Shown here piece after piece: positions 1 through 11,958 of a stretch of 64,000 bases of DNA (its first letter is position 1; each line of letters opens with the position of its first letter). The translations under genes and the position numbers were made by a program. The stretch is from Sorex araneus (Eukaryota; Chordata; Mammalia; Eulipotyphla; Soricidae): NCBI RefSeq assembly GCF_027595985.1, contig NC_073307.1:39728323-39792322 (forward strand). The letters are read 5' to 3'. The notes under the pieces were generated by a model. The model ran no database searches. It had not been told where the DNA came from and saw only the letters and a list, made by a program, of their open reading frames with translations.

Positions 1-2417
1 TCAAGATAGTCGAAGCCATCTATCACAAGCCTACGGCAAGCATTATCCTCAACGGGGAAAAACTAAGGGCCTTTCCTCTGAGATCAGGCACAAGACAAGG
101 ATGCCCACTCTCACCACTGCTCTTCAATATAGTACTGGAAGTACTTGCGATAGCTATTAGACAAGAAAAAGAGATTAAGGGCATCCAGATAGGAAGGGAA
201 GAAATCAAACTCTCACTATTTGCAGACGACATGATACTATATCTAGAGAAGCCTAAAACCTCTACTAAGAAACTCTTAGAAACAATAGACTTATACAGTA
301 AAGTTGCAGGCTACAAAATCAATACCCAAAAATCCATGGCCTTCATATATGCAAACAATGAGGCAGAGGAAAGGGACATGAAAAAGCAATCCCATTCACA
401 ATCGTGCCCCAGAAAATCAGGTACCTCGGAATCAGCCTAACCAAGGAAGTAAAAGACCTTTACAAAGAAAACTACATAACGCTACTCCATGAAATCAAAG
501 AGGACATGAGGAAATGGAAACATATACCCTGCTCGTGGATAGGGAGAATCAATGTTGTCAAAATGGCAATACTCCCTAAAGCATTATACAGATTCAATGC
601 GATCCCTATAAGTATACCCATGACATTCTTCAAAGAAATGGATCAAGCAATCCTAAAATTCATATGGAATAACAAACGTCCAAGGATAGCTAAAACAATT
701 CTTGGGAAAAAGATGATGGGAGGCATCACCATCCCCAACCTCAAACTTTACTACAAAGCAGTAACAATTAAAACAGCATGGTACTGGAACAAAGGCAGAG
801 CCGTAGACCAATGGAACAGGGTGGAATATCCCTACACACAACCCCAAATGTATGACCATCTAATCTTTGATAAGGGAGCAAGAGATGTGAAGTGGAGCAA
901 GGAAAGCCTCTTTAACAAATGGTGCTGGCACAACTGGACAACCACATGCAAAAAAATGGGTTTAGACCTTGACCTGACACCATGCACAAAAGTCAGATCA
1001 AAATGGATTAAAGACCTCAACATTAGACCACAAACCATAAGGTACATTGAAGACAAGGTCGGCGAAACCCTCCACGATATTGAAGATAAAGGTATCTTCA
1101 AACGTGACACGGAACTAAGCAATCTAGTAAAAACAGAGATCAACAAATGGGACTACATTAAACTAAAAAGCTTCTGCACCGCAAGAGATACAGTGACCAG
1201 AATCCAAAGACTATCCACAGAATGGGAAAGGATATTTACACAATACCCATCAGACAAGGGGTTGATATCAATGGTATATAAAGCACTGGTTGAACTCTAC
1301 AAGAAGAAAACATCCAACCCCATCAAAAAATGGGGCGAAGAAATGAACAGAAACTTTACCAAGGAAGAAATACGAATGGCCAAAAGGCACATGAAAAAGT
1401 GCTCTGCATCACTAATCATCAGAGAGATGCAGATCAAAACAACTTTGAGATACCACCTCACACCACAGAGACTAGCACACATCCAAAAGAACAAAAGCAA
1501 CCGCTGTTGGAGAGGATGTGGGGAGAAAGGGACCCTTCTTCACTGCTGGTGGGAATGCCGACTGGTTCAGCCCTTCTGGAAAACAATATGGACGACTCTC
1601 AAAAAATTAGATATTGAATTCCCATTTGACCCAGCAATACCACTGCTGGGAATATATCCCAGAGAGGCAAAAAAGTACAATCGAAACAACATCTGCACAT
1701 GTATGTTCATCGCAGCACTGTTTACAATAGCCAGAATCTGGAAAAAACCCGAATGCCCCAGAACGGATGACTGGTTGAGGAAACTTTGGTACATCTATAC
1801 AATGGAATACTATGCAGCTGTTAGAAAAAAGGAGGTCAAGAATTTTGTAGTCAAGTGGATGGGCATGAAAAGTTTCATGCTGAGTGAAATGAGTCAGAAA
1901 GAGAGAGACAGACATAGAAAGATTGCACTCATCTATGGTATATAGAATAACAGAGTGGGAGACTAACACCCAAGAACTGTAGAAATAAGTACCAGGAGGT
2001 TGACTCCATGGCTTCGAGGCTGGCCTCACGTTCCGGGGAAAGGTCAACTCAGAGAAGCGATCACCAACTACATTGTAGTCGAAGGCCATGTGGGGGAAGG
2101 GAGTTGTGGGCTGAATGAGGGCTAGAGACTGAGCACAGCGGCCACTCAACACCTTTATTGCAAACCACAACAGCTAATTAGAGAGAGAAAACAGAAGGGA
2201 ATGCCTTGCCACAGTGGCAGGGTGGGGTGGGGGGGAGATGGGATTAGGGAGGGTGGGAGGGACACTGGGTTTACGGGTGGTGGAGAATGGGCACTGGTGA
2301 AGGGATGGGTTCCAAACTTTGTATGAGGGAAGTATAAGCACAAAAGTGTATAAATCTGTAACTGTACCCTCACGGTGATTCTCTAATTAAAAATAAATAA
2401 ATTTAAAAAAAAAAAAA
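1..2417 (+). mobile_element. LINE-1, 3' part (ORF2 RT to poly-A), cut by window start
   Basis: An L1 copy enters the window inside the reverse transcriptase domain of ORF2 and ends in a 3' UTR (1946-2395) and an A-rich tail (2396-2417). The 3' UTR holds the G-rich stretch typical of L1 (2219-2290) and the phrase 'GGGCACTGGTGAAGGGATGGG', which recurs in several other L1 ends here. The single visible coding defect and clean A-tail suggest a fairly young copy. The left TSD lies outside the window. It is followed after about 75 bp by a much older L1. Confidence 0.95.
3..1945 (+). pseudogene. L1 ORF2 C-terminal half, one frameshift
   Basis: ORF2p is the L1 endonuclease/reverse transcriptase that carries out target-primed reverse transcription. 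The visible part starts upstream of RT motif B (RQGCPLSP). Motif C, FADDMIL, lies at about 219-239 and keeps both catalytic aspartates. The frame that starts at 3 is lost near 381-385, where an A-run is one base short; the reading continues in the frame of 404-1945. The C-terminal Cys-rich motif (C-x3-C-x7-H-x4-C) is intact at about 1505-1558. The stop is TAG at 1943-1945. Apart from the frameshift I see no stop in the C-terminal 513 codons, so this is a recently dead copy. Confidence 0.93.
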
Positions 2418-4079
2418 GAATTGACTGTTTTCCAATAAGATGGTACTATTAATTCCCAGTAGTGAATAAAGTTCTCTATATTAAAAAAAAAAATTTAATC
2501 CAAGATTCTGGTGTCTACAAGAAACACATTTGAATAGTTGGAATAAAACAGACTCAAAGTCAAAAGATGAAAAACAATTCTTCAAGCAAACAACTCCTTC
2601 AAAAAATCCAGGATAATCATACTAGTATCCAACAACATAGATTTCAGGCTAAAAAAGAGTAGAATGGACACTTCTTTGTCTCTTTCTCAATAATCAAGGG
2701 TATTTCTCAATAATCAATAATATACATCAGGAAGAAATTATACTCCTAAACATATATGCACCCAATGAGGGGGCAAGCAAAATACTTAAAACAACTGCTT
2801 GCAGACTTCAAGGAGGTCATTGGTAGCAATACAATAGTAATTGGAGAATTCAACACAACCTTGTCACCTCTTGATAGATCAATGAGACTAAATCTCAGCA
2901 AGGAAGCACTGGCTCTGTAGGAAGAAATGAAGAGAGGGGCTAGTAGATATATACAGAGGTTTTTATGCCCCAACAGCCAAATATACATTCTTCTACAATG
3001 CACATGGAACATTTTCCAAGATAAACCACATGTGGGATCACAAAATATACCTCAATAAAATCAGGAAAATAGAAATTGTATCAACAATCTTTTCAGACCA
3101 TGAAGCACTGAAAATAGAAGCTAATCACATACAGAAATTAAGAATCAAATCAGACCCTTGAAAATTAAACAGCTCATCACTGAACAACTACTGGGTTAGA
3201 GAGGGAATCAAAGAAGAAATCAAAAGACTTCTGAAAACAAATGAAATGAGGACATGAGTTACCAAAATTTGTGGAACACAACTAAAGCAGTGTTTAGGGT
3301 TTATAGCTCTGCAAGTGTTTATCAGGAAGGAAGAAAACGCCCACACAAATAAATTGACATCATATCTAAAGACCTTAGAACATAACCAACAAAAGGAGCC
3401 AAATTCAGACAGGAGGAAATAAATAATAAAACTTAGAGCAGAAATCAACAAGCTGAAATCCCAAAATCAATCCAAAATCCAAATGAAAAGATCAATGAAA
3501 CCAAGAGCTAGTTCTTTGAAAAAATAAACAAGTTTGATAAACCACTAGCAAGATTCACAAAAAAAGAGAAAAAGTTAACCTAGTAAACCAAATCAGATAT
3601 TTTAAGGGGACATCACAATAGAAACTAAAGAAATTCAAAAGATCATCAGAGATTATGTGAAAGTCTATATGCCATGAAACTAGAGAACCTAGAAGAAATG
3701 GATAAATTCCTGGATTCCTGTAGCCTCCCAAATATGAACCAAGAAGAGTTGGAATACCTGAATAGACCTATCACTGTCAAGGAAATTGAAATTGTAATCA
3801 AAACAAAAGCCCAGCTCCATTTGGATTCACTCATAAATTTTTTCCAAACCTTTAAAGAGGATCTATTGCCAGTAATTTTCAAGTTTTTCCAGGAAATTGA
3901 AGAAACAGAAACATTCCCAAACAGTTTCTATGAGGCACATATTATCCTGAAGCAAAAGCAGAGACACCACCAAAAAAAAAATTATTGATATCCCTGACAG
4001 ACACAGATTCAAAGATCCTCAAAAAATATTATTAAATAGAACCCAATGACTTATCAAAAAGATCACACACCTTAACAAA

Positions 4080-4511
4080 GTGGGATTCATCCCTGGAATG
4101 CAAGGATGGTTTAACATTTCTATGTCAAGCAACATAATTCATAATATCAATAAAATAAAAGATAAAAACCATATGATCATATCAGCAGGTTCAGAGAAAG
4201 GATTTGACAAGGTTCATCACTCATTCATGGTGAAAACTCTCAATAAAATGAAAGTTGAAGGAACTTTTCTATATATAGTCAAAGCCATCTACTGCAAGTC
4301 CATGCCAAACATTATTCTCAATGGGAAAAAACTAAAATCATTCCCTCTAAGATCAGAGACAAGACAAGGTTGTCTACTCTCACCACTTTTATTCAATATA
4401 GTACTGGAAATATTTGCCATAACAGTTAGGGAAGAAAAAGACATTAAGGGCATCCAGATTGGAAAGGAAGAAATCAAACTCTCACTATTTTCAGATGACA
4501 TGAAACTATAA
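4080..4511 (+). pseudogene. L1 ORF2 RT-domain remnant
   Basis: This is the longest open piece (143 codons) of the old L1 ORF2. It covers RT motifs A to C. Motif A reads [15 protein letters not shown], where L1s normally have an aspartate before EKAFD, so the first catalytic aspartate appears lost. Motif B is present ([13 protein letters not shown]), and motif C reads LFSDDMKL. It is not functional. Confidence 0.85.
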
Positions 4512-6353
4512 TTAGAAAATCCTAAAGCCTCTACCAAAAAGTTCCCATAAACAATAGATTTATATAGTAAAGTGGTAAGGGACAAAAATCAATACCCAAA
4601 AGTCTTTGACTTTTCTATATGTAAATAATAAAAAAGAAAGAAGTGGTATTTTAAATATCAATCCTGTTCACAATTGTGTCTCAGAAAATCAAGTACCTCA
4701 AACTCACCTTAAGGAGTTAAAGGACCTGTACAAAGCAAACTGCAAAATGCTACTTCAAGAAATAAAAGAGGTCCTAAGAAATAGAGACACATTCCCTCCT
4801 CATGTATGAGGTGAATTAACATTGTCAAAATGACAATACTCCCCAAATCATTATACAGATTCAATGCAGTCCCAATATGAATACCCATAACATAACATTT
4901 TTCAAAGAAATTGATGACACACTCCTGAAACTAATATGGAACAATAAATCCACACAAATAGCTCAAGCAATCCTTGAGAAAAAAGAAGATGGGAGGCATT
5001 GCCTTCCCCAACTTCAAACTGTACTACAAAGCTGTAATAATCAAAACAGCATGCTATTGGAATAAAGACAGACCCACAGACCAATGAAATAGGGTTAAAT
5101 ATCCTAACACACACCCTCAAACATGTGATCACTTTATCTTTGATAAGGGAGCAAGAAATATGACATGGAGCAAGGAAAGCCTCTTTAATAAACGGTGCTG
5201 GCAAAACTGGACAGCTACATGAAATAAAATGGGCTCAGACCTCTAATGCCATGCACAAAAGTCAGATCAAAATGGGTTAAAGACCTTAAAATCATCCCCA
5301 AATCCATAAGGTACATGGAAAAAATGGCAAAACCCTCCACAATATTGTAGCTAAAGGTATCTTCAAAGATGATACACAACTGACCAAGCAAGTGGAAGCA
5401 AAGATGAACAAATAGGACTACAATAAACTAAGAAATTTCTGCAAAAAAAAAAAAAATACAGTGACCAAGATACAAAGAAAGCTTATGGAATGGGAAAGTT
5501 TATTTACTCAATACCTGAAAGGTTATTTACTCAATACCTGCTTGATAAGTGGTTAATCTCAAAGATATATAAGGCACTGGTAGAAATTAACAAGAATAAA
5601 ACCTCCAACCCCATCAAAAATGGGAAGAAGATATGAGCAGAAACTTTCTCAAAGAATAAATTCAAATGGCCGAGAGGCAAATGAAAAAAATGTTCTTCAT
5701 TACTAATCATCAGGGAGATGCAAATCAAAACATCAACGAGATATCATCTCCCACCATCGAGACTGGCACACATCCAAAAGAACAAGAACAATCAGTGCTG
5801 GTGCAGATGTAGGGAGAAAGGGACTCTAATTCACTGCTATGGGAATACCGACAGGTCTAGCCTTTTTGGAAAACAGTTTGGATATTACTCAAAAAACTTG
5901 AAATTGAGCTTCTATTTGACCCAACAATACCTCTTATGGAATATACCACGTCGAGGGTAGATTCCCAGAATTATACACAAAACAGAAACACCATCTGCAC
6001 TTCTATGATCATTGGAGTACTGTTCACAATAGCCAGAATCTAGAGACAATGAATGCTGAGAACAGATGGATGGATAAAGTGGATAAAGAAACTATGGCAC
6101 ATCTACATAATAGAATACTACGCAGCTATTAGGAAAAAAGAAGTTATGAAATTTGCCTATATATATGGATGAACATGGAGAGTATCATGCTGAGTGAAAT
6201 GTGTTGAGAGTGACAGATATAGAATGATTTCATTCATTTGTGGTATATACAAAAAGTATCCAAGACCAGGGAAAATAGGGGCTTCTAAAATCTCAGGGAT
6301 AGGACGAATGGAGACGTTACTAAGACCACTCAAGAAAATCTACAGTCAATGGG

Positions 6354-6354
6354 G

Positions 6355-6388
<34 letters not shown>
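6354..6388 (+). repeat. (GAT)n microsatellite
   Basis: About 11 near-perfect trinucleotide units occupy the 3' end of the old L1 and may have grown from its tail. Confidence 0.95.
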
Positions 6389-6391
6389 TAA

Positions 6392-6565
6392 TTTATTTAA
6401 ATAGCATAGCAAAAATGTTATATAAAGTGCCAGCTAAAATCCGAGGCCTATATTCCACTCCAAACCTAGTTCTCTCTTTATCCTTTATAGAAAAGATATG
6501 ACTAAATAGTTTTCCCAACACAGTATCCACATGATCATGGGAGAGAGTGTAAATGTTCCACCTTG
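6392..6565. other. AT-rich unassigned spacer
   Basis: I see no recognisable repeat or gene between the L1 3' end and the next SINE. Confidence 0.5.
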
Positions 6566-6657
6566 CATGAGCGGGGAATGTAGCTCTATGGTAAAGGGTT
6601 TATCTTGCATACATGAGAAAGTCTTCAACCCCCAGTGACACATACCAAAAAAAAAAT
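6566..6657 (+). mobile_element. tRNA-derived SINE, tRNA-Ala-like head, short
   Basis: The sequence 'GGGGAATGTAGCTCTATGG..' followed by 'CTTGCATAC' and 'TCAACCCCCAGTG' has the layout of a tRNA A box, anticodon loop and B box, and it ends in an A-run at 6648-6657. It resembles ID/tRNA-Ala-type SINEs and lacks the SOR body. Similar copies lie near 15519, 41931, 57488 and 63064. Confidence 0.65.
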
Positions 6658-7416
6658 AGTTCCCCCTTGCTGATCTTCCCTTCACCCCTTTACTGTAGGC
6701 TAAATTAAATTGACCTTTGTCTTCCATCTGCATTAAATTATACATTGTCAGCATTAAAACTCATATTATCTTGAATAAATATTTAGCAAATATTGATGTT
6801 GTGGGACAAAAACTGATCCTTTGTAAACATTCAAGATTCAAGCTGGATTTTAGCTCTGCCAGTACTGCAAAGGATTTCATCACCACCAATTCTGACTGTT
6901 ATATATTCAACAACCTCAGTTTTCTTTACCATTGCCAACCAAAATTGAGTCTCAGGTTATTACCTGATAAACTTATGTGTAACTCTGTACATTTGTGTCA
7001 CATCATATTATCTCTGCAGAGTATATCTTCACTTTTACAAAAGAAGATCCTTGGGGGGAGTTGCAGGGGCAAGGGAATTAACTATTAATTTCAGGTTGTT
7101 CAGGGACTCCAGGCAAAATAAAAAACTTCAAACCCTTGAGTTTATACTATTAAAGGGGATGGCTGATGCAAGCATTATTTCTACAACTGCTTTATGAAAT
7201 TTAAGATTTGGAGAATCAAATTAAACCCAGAAAGAAAGATGAGCTCTTTGAGTCATACAAAGAAAAAATGAATTTGTGCATAACTAGGTGTTCATCTCCA
7301 ATTAAATAGATTCTGTTTCTTGCTCTGCCTTCTTTTCCCTGCCCTAAAAACTCCAATCCAGAAGTCATTATGATCACCCAGAATGGAGCACTGATTGTGT
7401 CCTTGAAAGAAGCAGC
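6658..7416. other. Unassigned intergenic sequence
   Basis: No repeat, RNA or coding signal is recognised. The open frames here (for example 6717-7088 on plus) have no recognisable motif. Confidence 0.5.
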
Positions 7417-7590
7417 AAAGGTCTGAGAGATCGTACAGGGGATGGAGCACTTGTCCTGCATGTTCACAACTTGTGTTCAATCCCAACACCTCATATGGGT
7501 CCCCAAATACTTACCAGGAGTGATCCCCAAGCACAGGGCCAGGAGTAAACCCTGAGCACCACTGGGTGTGGCTCCCCAAACAAACAAAAT
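7417..7590 (+). mobile_element. SOR-type SINE, old
   Basis: A diverged head leads into the body signatures 'CCTCATATGGGTCCCC' and 'GGGCCAGGAGTAAACCCTGAGCACC' and the end 'GTGTGGCTCCCCAAACAAAC'. The head is strongly mutated, so this is an older subfamily than the copies at 10126 or 24826. Confidence 0.85.
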
Positions 7591-9540
7591 TTTTAAAAGG
7601 ACTAAAATCCTTTCTTAGAAGCATTCATCTGACCCTGTGTGCCAAGGCTGAAAAATGAATCTCTTCCTACCTGCTACGTAGCAGGATCACCACTACATCC
7701 CAAATGATGACAGATGCTTTGCTTTTTCACGTGAGACAATGATGGAAATTCAATATTTACTCAGTACTCCTTTGTCTTTGAAATATCTCTCTTCAAATAG
7801 ATTCTGGGCATAAAGGAGACACATAAACAAAGCTTCTGCCCCTGGCAGAGAGGTCAGTCAGATGCACAGATGCGGTTTCAACTCATGGTCATAGAAGGGC
7901 AATTTTGAAGGGTGACTAGGAAATGGGAAAAGACAGAAGGATGGTTAAATTCATAACTCAAATCCTAATCCAATTTTTATTCAACCTAAATAATAAAGGG
8001 CTATTTTTCAAGAAGATAATGCATCATACAAACCCTGCAAATACCCAAAGTGAAATGGGAAGAAGTTTTGTTTTCTTCACGTTGAGCAGAGACACCATGT
8101 GGTCTTTCCCTGCTCCTACTTGCATTTCACTTAATGGTGGGATCCTCTTGACTCTCTCTACCTCCCACTTAGAAGCAACCACATTAGAAGAAACAGTTTC
8201 TGTCTCAAAATTGCTTTTGTGCCTCCACAGGGAATATATCCAGCCATCTACACAAAGTCACAAGATCTAGACTCAGAGTGATGGGGAATGAAGAGTCACC
8301 ATGACTTAGGATCCAAGTTCCACGCTCTATTTCCACTTGAGCACCAAGAAAGCTGCCGCTCACTGCTGCTCTCACCTCCTCATTTGGCCCAGAGATGAGT
8401 AACGACATTCTCCAATGCGCTTCAAAACTGGATTAAGTAAAGGAAACTTCAGATGTCTGTTTTCTCCTTGGCTCTCTCTAATCATTAGATTCAAACTCAC
8501 AAAAGGGTCCTCAAATGTTTGAAGCAACAGAAATAGTCCCCAAATTCTTTGACCTAGTGTCTGACCTGATGTAATCAAGAAGTTAGCACAAGGGGACGTG
8601 GAAGTAAGCTCAGGGACCAGGGAGCCAGGATAGGGACCAGGAGGACAAACAGGGACCAGGTAAGGAAACATCCTGATGCAAAAGCAAATTTGACTCACCA
8701 AAGCCACTTCTGAAGTGAACTGCCTGCTGTCTGAAAAAGAATGCCTTGAAAATGTCATAAAAGTTCTAAAATAAAATAGAGAAGAAAAAAAAAACTGGAG
8801 CAAAAGCAAAAACTGTTTATTCCAAACAAATGTCTTCACTCTCTTCATAGCAAAGGTTTCTGTGAGAAAAGACCCGAAATGAAATGAAAACAGCACATAG
8901 GCCAAGGTTACTGCTCTGTAATAAAACATCAAACTCTCCAAAAAACAAAAAATAAATAAATAAAGAGTAATCGGGGAGCTTCATTTGAACTTAAATCCCA
9001 TAAATCAGTCTCTGAACTCGACCACCTCATTGCTTCTTAGTGGAAAGGAAAAGCAAATAATCTCCAGAAACTGAACAAAAGAAATGAAGACAAAACGAAT
9101 GCTAAGTGTTCTAGCTTCCACCCCTGAAGACCCACTCCTCCCCTCCCTCACCTGAGCCTTAGGCTCTAACCAGGCACCCAAAAGGGGTTTTTTTTAAACA
9201 GGATTTACGCCCTGGGCTTTCTGCTTTTACATCTTTTACTGAAACTAAAATTAACAGTTGGGGAGAACAGTTCAAAGGCTCTTAATAGGATAAAATACTA
9301 CCAATACAATTCTGGTTAACAATTAAATATTTCTAACATCAAGCTGATTGAACATAGTAAATGGCCTGCATAATGTAAGAATTAATGAGCAATACCCTTT
9401 AAATTAAAACAGGCCAGAGTTTCTCCCCAAGGTTCTCATATTAAAGGAAGAGTGTTAGCTAATATGAGAGGTTATTTGGAAGGTTCAGATTTTCCCCCCC
9501 CTGTGGTACAGCATTCAAGAAGTCCCACATTTTAAAGGAA
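7591..9540. other. Unassigned sequence, about 1.95 kb
   Basis: No repeat family, RNA or exon is recognised. The minus-strand open frame of 189 codons at 8372-8941 has no domain I know and low-complexity hydrophobic composition; I treat it as chance. Confidence 0.5.
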
Positions 9541-9702
9541 AGAAAGCACTTGCTTTGCACATGGCCACTCCTGATTTAATCCCCCGCATCACATATGATC
9601 TCCTGAACACCACCAGGCGTAATCTCTGAGCACAAAGCCAGGAGTCAGCCCTGAGCACCACTGTGTGCCCACCCCCCCTCCCATTACCCCCCCAAAAAAA
9701 TA
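9541..9702 (+). mobile_element. SOR-type SINE, old
   Basis: 'CACTTGCTTTGCACATGGCC', then a decayed B box, 'CATCACATATGATCTCC', 'AAAGCCAGGAGTCAGCCCTGAGCACC' and an A-rich end give the full order of SOR blocks. Confidence 0.85.
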
Positions 9703-9918
9703 ATGAAGTACCATATTTTAACCAAGTAACCAGGGGAAAAAATTAAATCATATCATGCAAAAAATCTTCATTAACACTAGAAACTTTTGAAAGTTTGCAG
9801 AACCCTGAATCTTATCCATGAACTCTTAGTTAAGTGAATTATCGAAACCCCAAAAACAATCTGCATAATAAAAACTGACCTTTCTTGGGCAATATTTGTG
9901 GAAGAACAAATACTAGTT

Positions 9919-9932
9919 AAAAAACAAGTGAC
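9919..9932. repeat. Left target-site duplication of U2 fragment
   Basis: AAAAAACAAGTGAC pairs with AAAAAATAAGTGAC at 9972-9985 (one mismatch). This 14-bp duplication marks the insertion ends. Confidence 0.75.
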
Positions 9933-9934
9933 CC

Positions 9935-9972
9935 ATCGCTTCTTGGCCTTTTGGCTAAGATCAAGTGTAGTA
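9935..9972 (+). pseudogene. RNU2 (pseudogene): U2 snRNA 5' fragment, retrotransposed
   Basis: The 38 bases starting ATCGCTTCTTGGCCTTTTGG match the 5' end of U2 spliceosomal RNA from nucleotide 1 through the branch-site recognition segment (GTGTAGTA), with one visible difference (C to T). The rest of U2 is missing. It sits directly between two 14-bp direct repeats, so it inserted as a truncated RNA copy, as is known for L1-mobilised snRNA pseudogenes. No upstream snRNA promoter is seen; it cannot be a functional gene. Confidence 0.88.
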
Positions 9973-10125
9973 AAAAATAAGTGACTTGATTTTTTCTATC
10001 AAATAAAAGATTTTCCATCCCTCATTTTCCTCTGAGTAATAATTCTTGATAACTTTTCATAGCAAGTATTTTCTCTTCTCTCTAGAAATGGAGCCCACAA
10101 GTACTTTTAAAAGCTATATAGTTCC

Positions 10126-10297
10126 GGGGGCTGGAGCGATAGCACAGTGGGTAGGGCATTTGCCTTACACGCGGCCGACCTGGGTTCGATTCCCGGCATC
10201 CCATATGGTCCCCTGAGCACCGCCAGGGGTTATTCCTGCGTGCAGAGCCAGGAGTAAACCCTGTGCTTCGCCAGGTGTGACCCAAAAAGAAAAAAAA
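10126..10297 (+). mobile_element. SOR SINE, young, with TSD
   Basis: Head GGGGCTGGAGCGATAGCACA, A box TAGCACAGTGGG, B box GGTTCGATTCC, body with CATCCCATATGGTCCCC, then an A-rich end. The duplication AAGCTATATAGTTCC flanks it exactly (10111-10125 and 10298-10312), which shows L1-type insertion. Confidence 0.97.
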
Positions 10298-10312
10298 AAG
10301 CTATATAGTTCC

Positions 10313-10530
10313 ACAATGGACATAGCTTTACCTTGGATGGAACTGAAAAACATTGCTTGTGTTAAGTGAAATTAGCCAGAGAGAAGACAAATACTACTTA
10401 ACCTCACTATCTAGATAATATGTAAAGAAATAAACCATGGAAATTGATAGAACAAGTGATGACAAATTTCAGACTTCGAGCTTTTTGGTGGTAGTTAGAT
10501 ATGGTAATTGTGTACATCAAGATCCAAAAC
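10313..10530 (+). mobile_element. Old L1 fragment
   Basis: 'TTAAGTGAAATTAGCCAGAGAGAAGACAAATACTACTTAACCTCAC' has the run of bases typical of the end of ORF2 in ancient mammalian L1s (the 'AAGTGAAATAAGCCAGACACAGAAAGACAAATA' theme). Divergence is high. The ends are uncertain. Confidence 0.6.
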
Positions 10531-10978
10531 ATTAAAATACTATGGACAACTTACCTCTACTAGTAATAAAAGCAGTGTCAGAAAAACAAAAATAGATAGG
10601 CCTTGGTCAAACTTTTTGACCATTCACGGTCTTCCTCAAGGACCTACGAATCATCTGTTGGAAAGAAAAATGTCAGGAGAGAAGCATCTCTACCCCCAGT
10701 TAGGGCAGCAGGCAAACTCCAGAAGGCACCGTGCTGCAGCTGCCAAGATGCCTCTTGTCCTAAAGATATAAGGAGCTAGTTTCTCCTCTAGCTAAAACTA
10801 ACTGACTCGTTCAGATGGTCACCACCTACCCAAGCAAAGTTAGGAAGAACAATGCCAGACAAACACTACTGTCAAGTCCTCTTGTGCCATCGCTAGCTGT
10901 ATATATTGACACACATATGTAATGAGATGCGTACACTTGGCTGGAAAAAGGATGACGTTTCATTTTATCCTTTGTAAT
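10531..10978. other. Unassigned sequence
   Basis: Nothing recognised; the frame 10508-10771 shows no motif. Confidence 0.5.
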
Positions 10979-10992
10979 CCATCAGTGGATTT

Positions 10993-11853
10993 ATTTTTTT
11001 TTAAATTCTTTTATTGAATCACCATGTGGAAAGTTACAAAGCTTTCAGGTTTAAGTCTCAGTTATACAATGCTCAAACACCCATCCCTTCACCAGTGCAC
11101 ATATTCCACCACCAAGAATCACGGTATACCTCCCCCTTCCCCCCACCTCTCCAGCCCCCCACCCTGCATGTGTAACTGGTAAATTTCACTTCACTTTCAC
11201 TTTTCTTTGATTACATTCAATATTTCAACAAAAAATTCACTATTATTGATTTGGAGTTTCTCCCCCCTAAAGTCGATCTGCTGAAAAGAAAGCATTTGGT
11301 AATTTGTTTTCCATTGCTGAGAATGAAGAGATATGAGGTCAGGAAGCCGCACCAGCAGCAGCATAGTTTTGGATTTCTGTATTTTAGTATTTTAGTAACT
11401 AAGTCCAGAGAAATGTCTGTCAGGAATCGCAACATTGTAAGCTTGTACCTCTCAGCTACTTTATATTCCACATATGAGTGCGATCTTTCTATATCTGTCT
11501 CTTTCTTTCTGACTCATTTCACTCAGCATGATACTTTCCATGTTGATCCACTTATATGCAAATTTCATGACTTCATGTTTTCTGACAGCTACATAGTATT
11601 CCATTGTGTAAATATACCAGAGTTTCTTTAGCCAATCATCTGTTTTCGGGCACTCTGGTTTTTTCCATATTGTGGCTATTGTAAACAGAGCGGCAATGAA
11701 CATGGAAATGCAGATGTCATCTCTACTATACCTTTTTGCCTCTCCGGGATATATTCCCAGGAGTGGTATTGCTGGGTCAAATGGAAGCTCAATTTCTAAC
11801 TTTTTGAGAATCGTCCATATTGTTTTCCAAAAGGGCTGAACCAGTCGGCATTC
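10993..11853 (-). mobile_element. 5'-truncated L1, long 3' UTR type
   Basis: Reads on minus: ORF2 C-terminus (frame 11461-11703, [18 protein letters not shown].. to the ORF2 stop), then a roughly 400-bp 3' UTR ending in AATAAA-like bases and a T-run at 10993-11003. The TSD CCATCAGTGGATTT lies at 10979-10992 and 11854-11867. This 3' UTR differs from that of the L1 at window start and matches 35272-35697 and 20300-20704. Confidence 0.94.
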
Positions 11854-11958
11854 CCATCAGTGGATTTCTTTAGGATGTCTCTCATATACTGGTTTAGTTC
11901 TGGCTCTAGAATGCAAGCATTTTCTTTCTCTTCCTTGTGTAAAGGAATTCAGGGTTAG

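Larger units (their letters stand above)
2492..6391 (+). mobile_element. Old LINE-1, most of ORF2 and 3' end, decayed
   Basis: This is a second L1 in the same orientation, much more decayed. It begins in the endonuclease domain (a LQETHL-like signature near 2515-2535), continues through a GDFN..LSPLDRS-like stretch (about 2845-2885), then RT blocks (frame 4080-4511, with LFSDD in place of FADD at about 4485), and the C-terminal region with the 'TTCACTGCTATGGGAATACCGAC' type signature near 5830. Many stops and indels interrupt it. It ends in a GAT microsatellite instead of a long A-tail. About 3.9 kb remain, with no ORF1 or 5' UTR. Confidence 0.9.

Noticed and set aside
8372..8941. 189-codon open frame on minus
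   Set aside because: No recognisable domain, unremarkable context, AT-rich noncoding composition and no neighbouring exon signals; likely a chance frame.
10126..10200. Functional tRNA gene
   Set aside because: A and B boxes are present but acceptor-stem pairing is not and the sequence continues into the SOR body; it is a SINE head.
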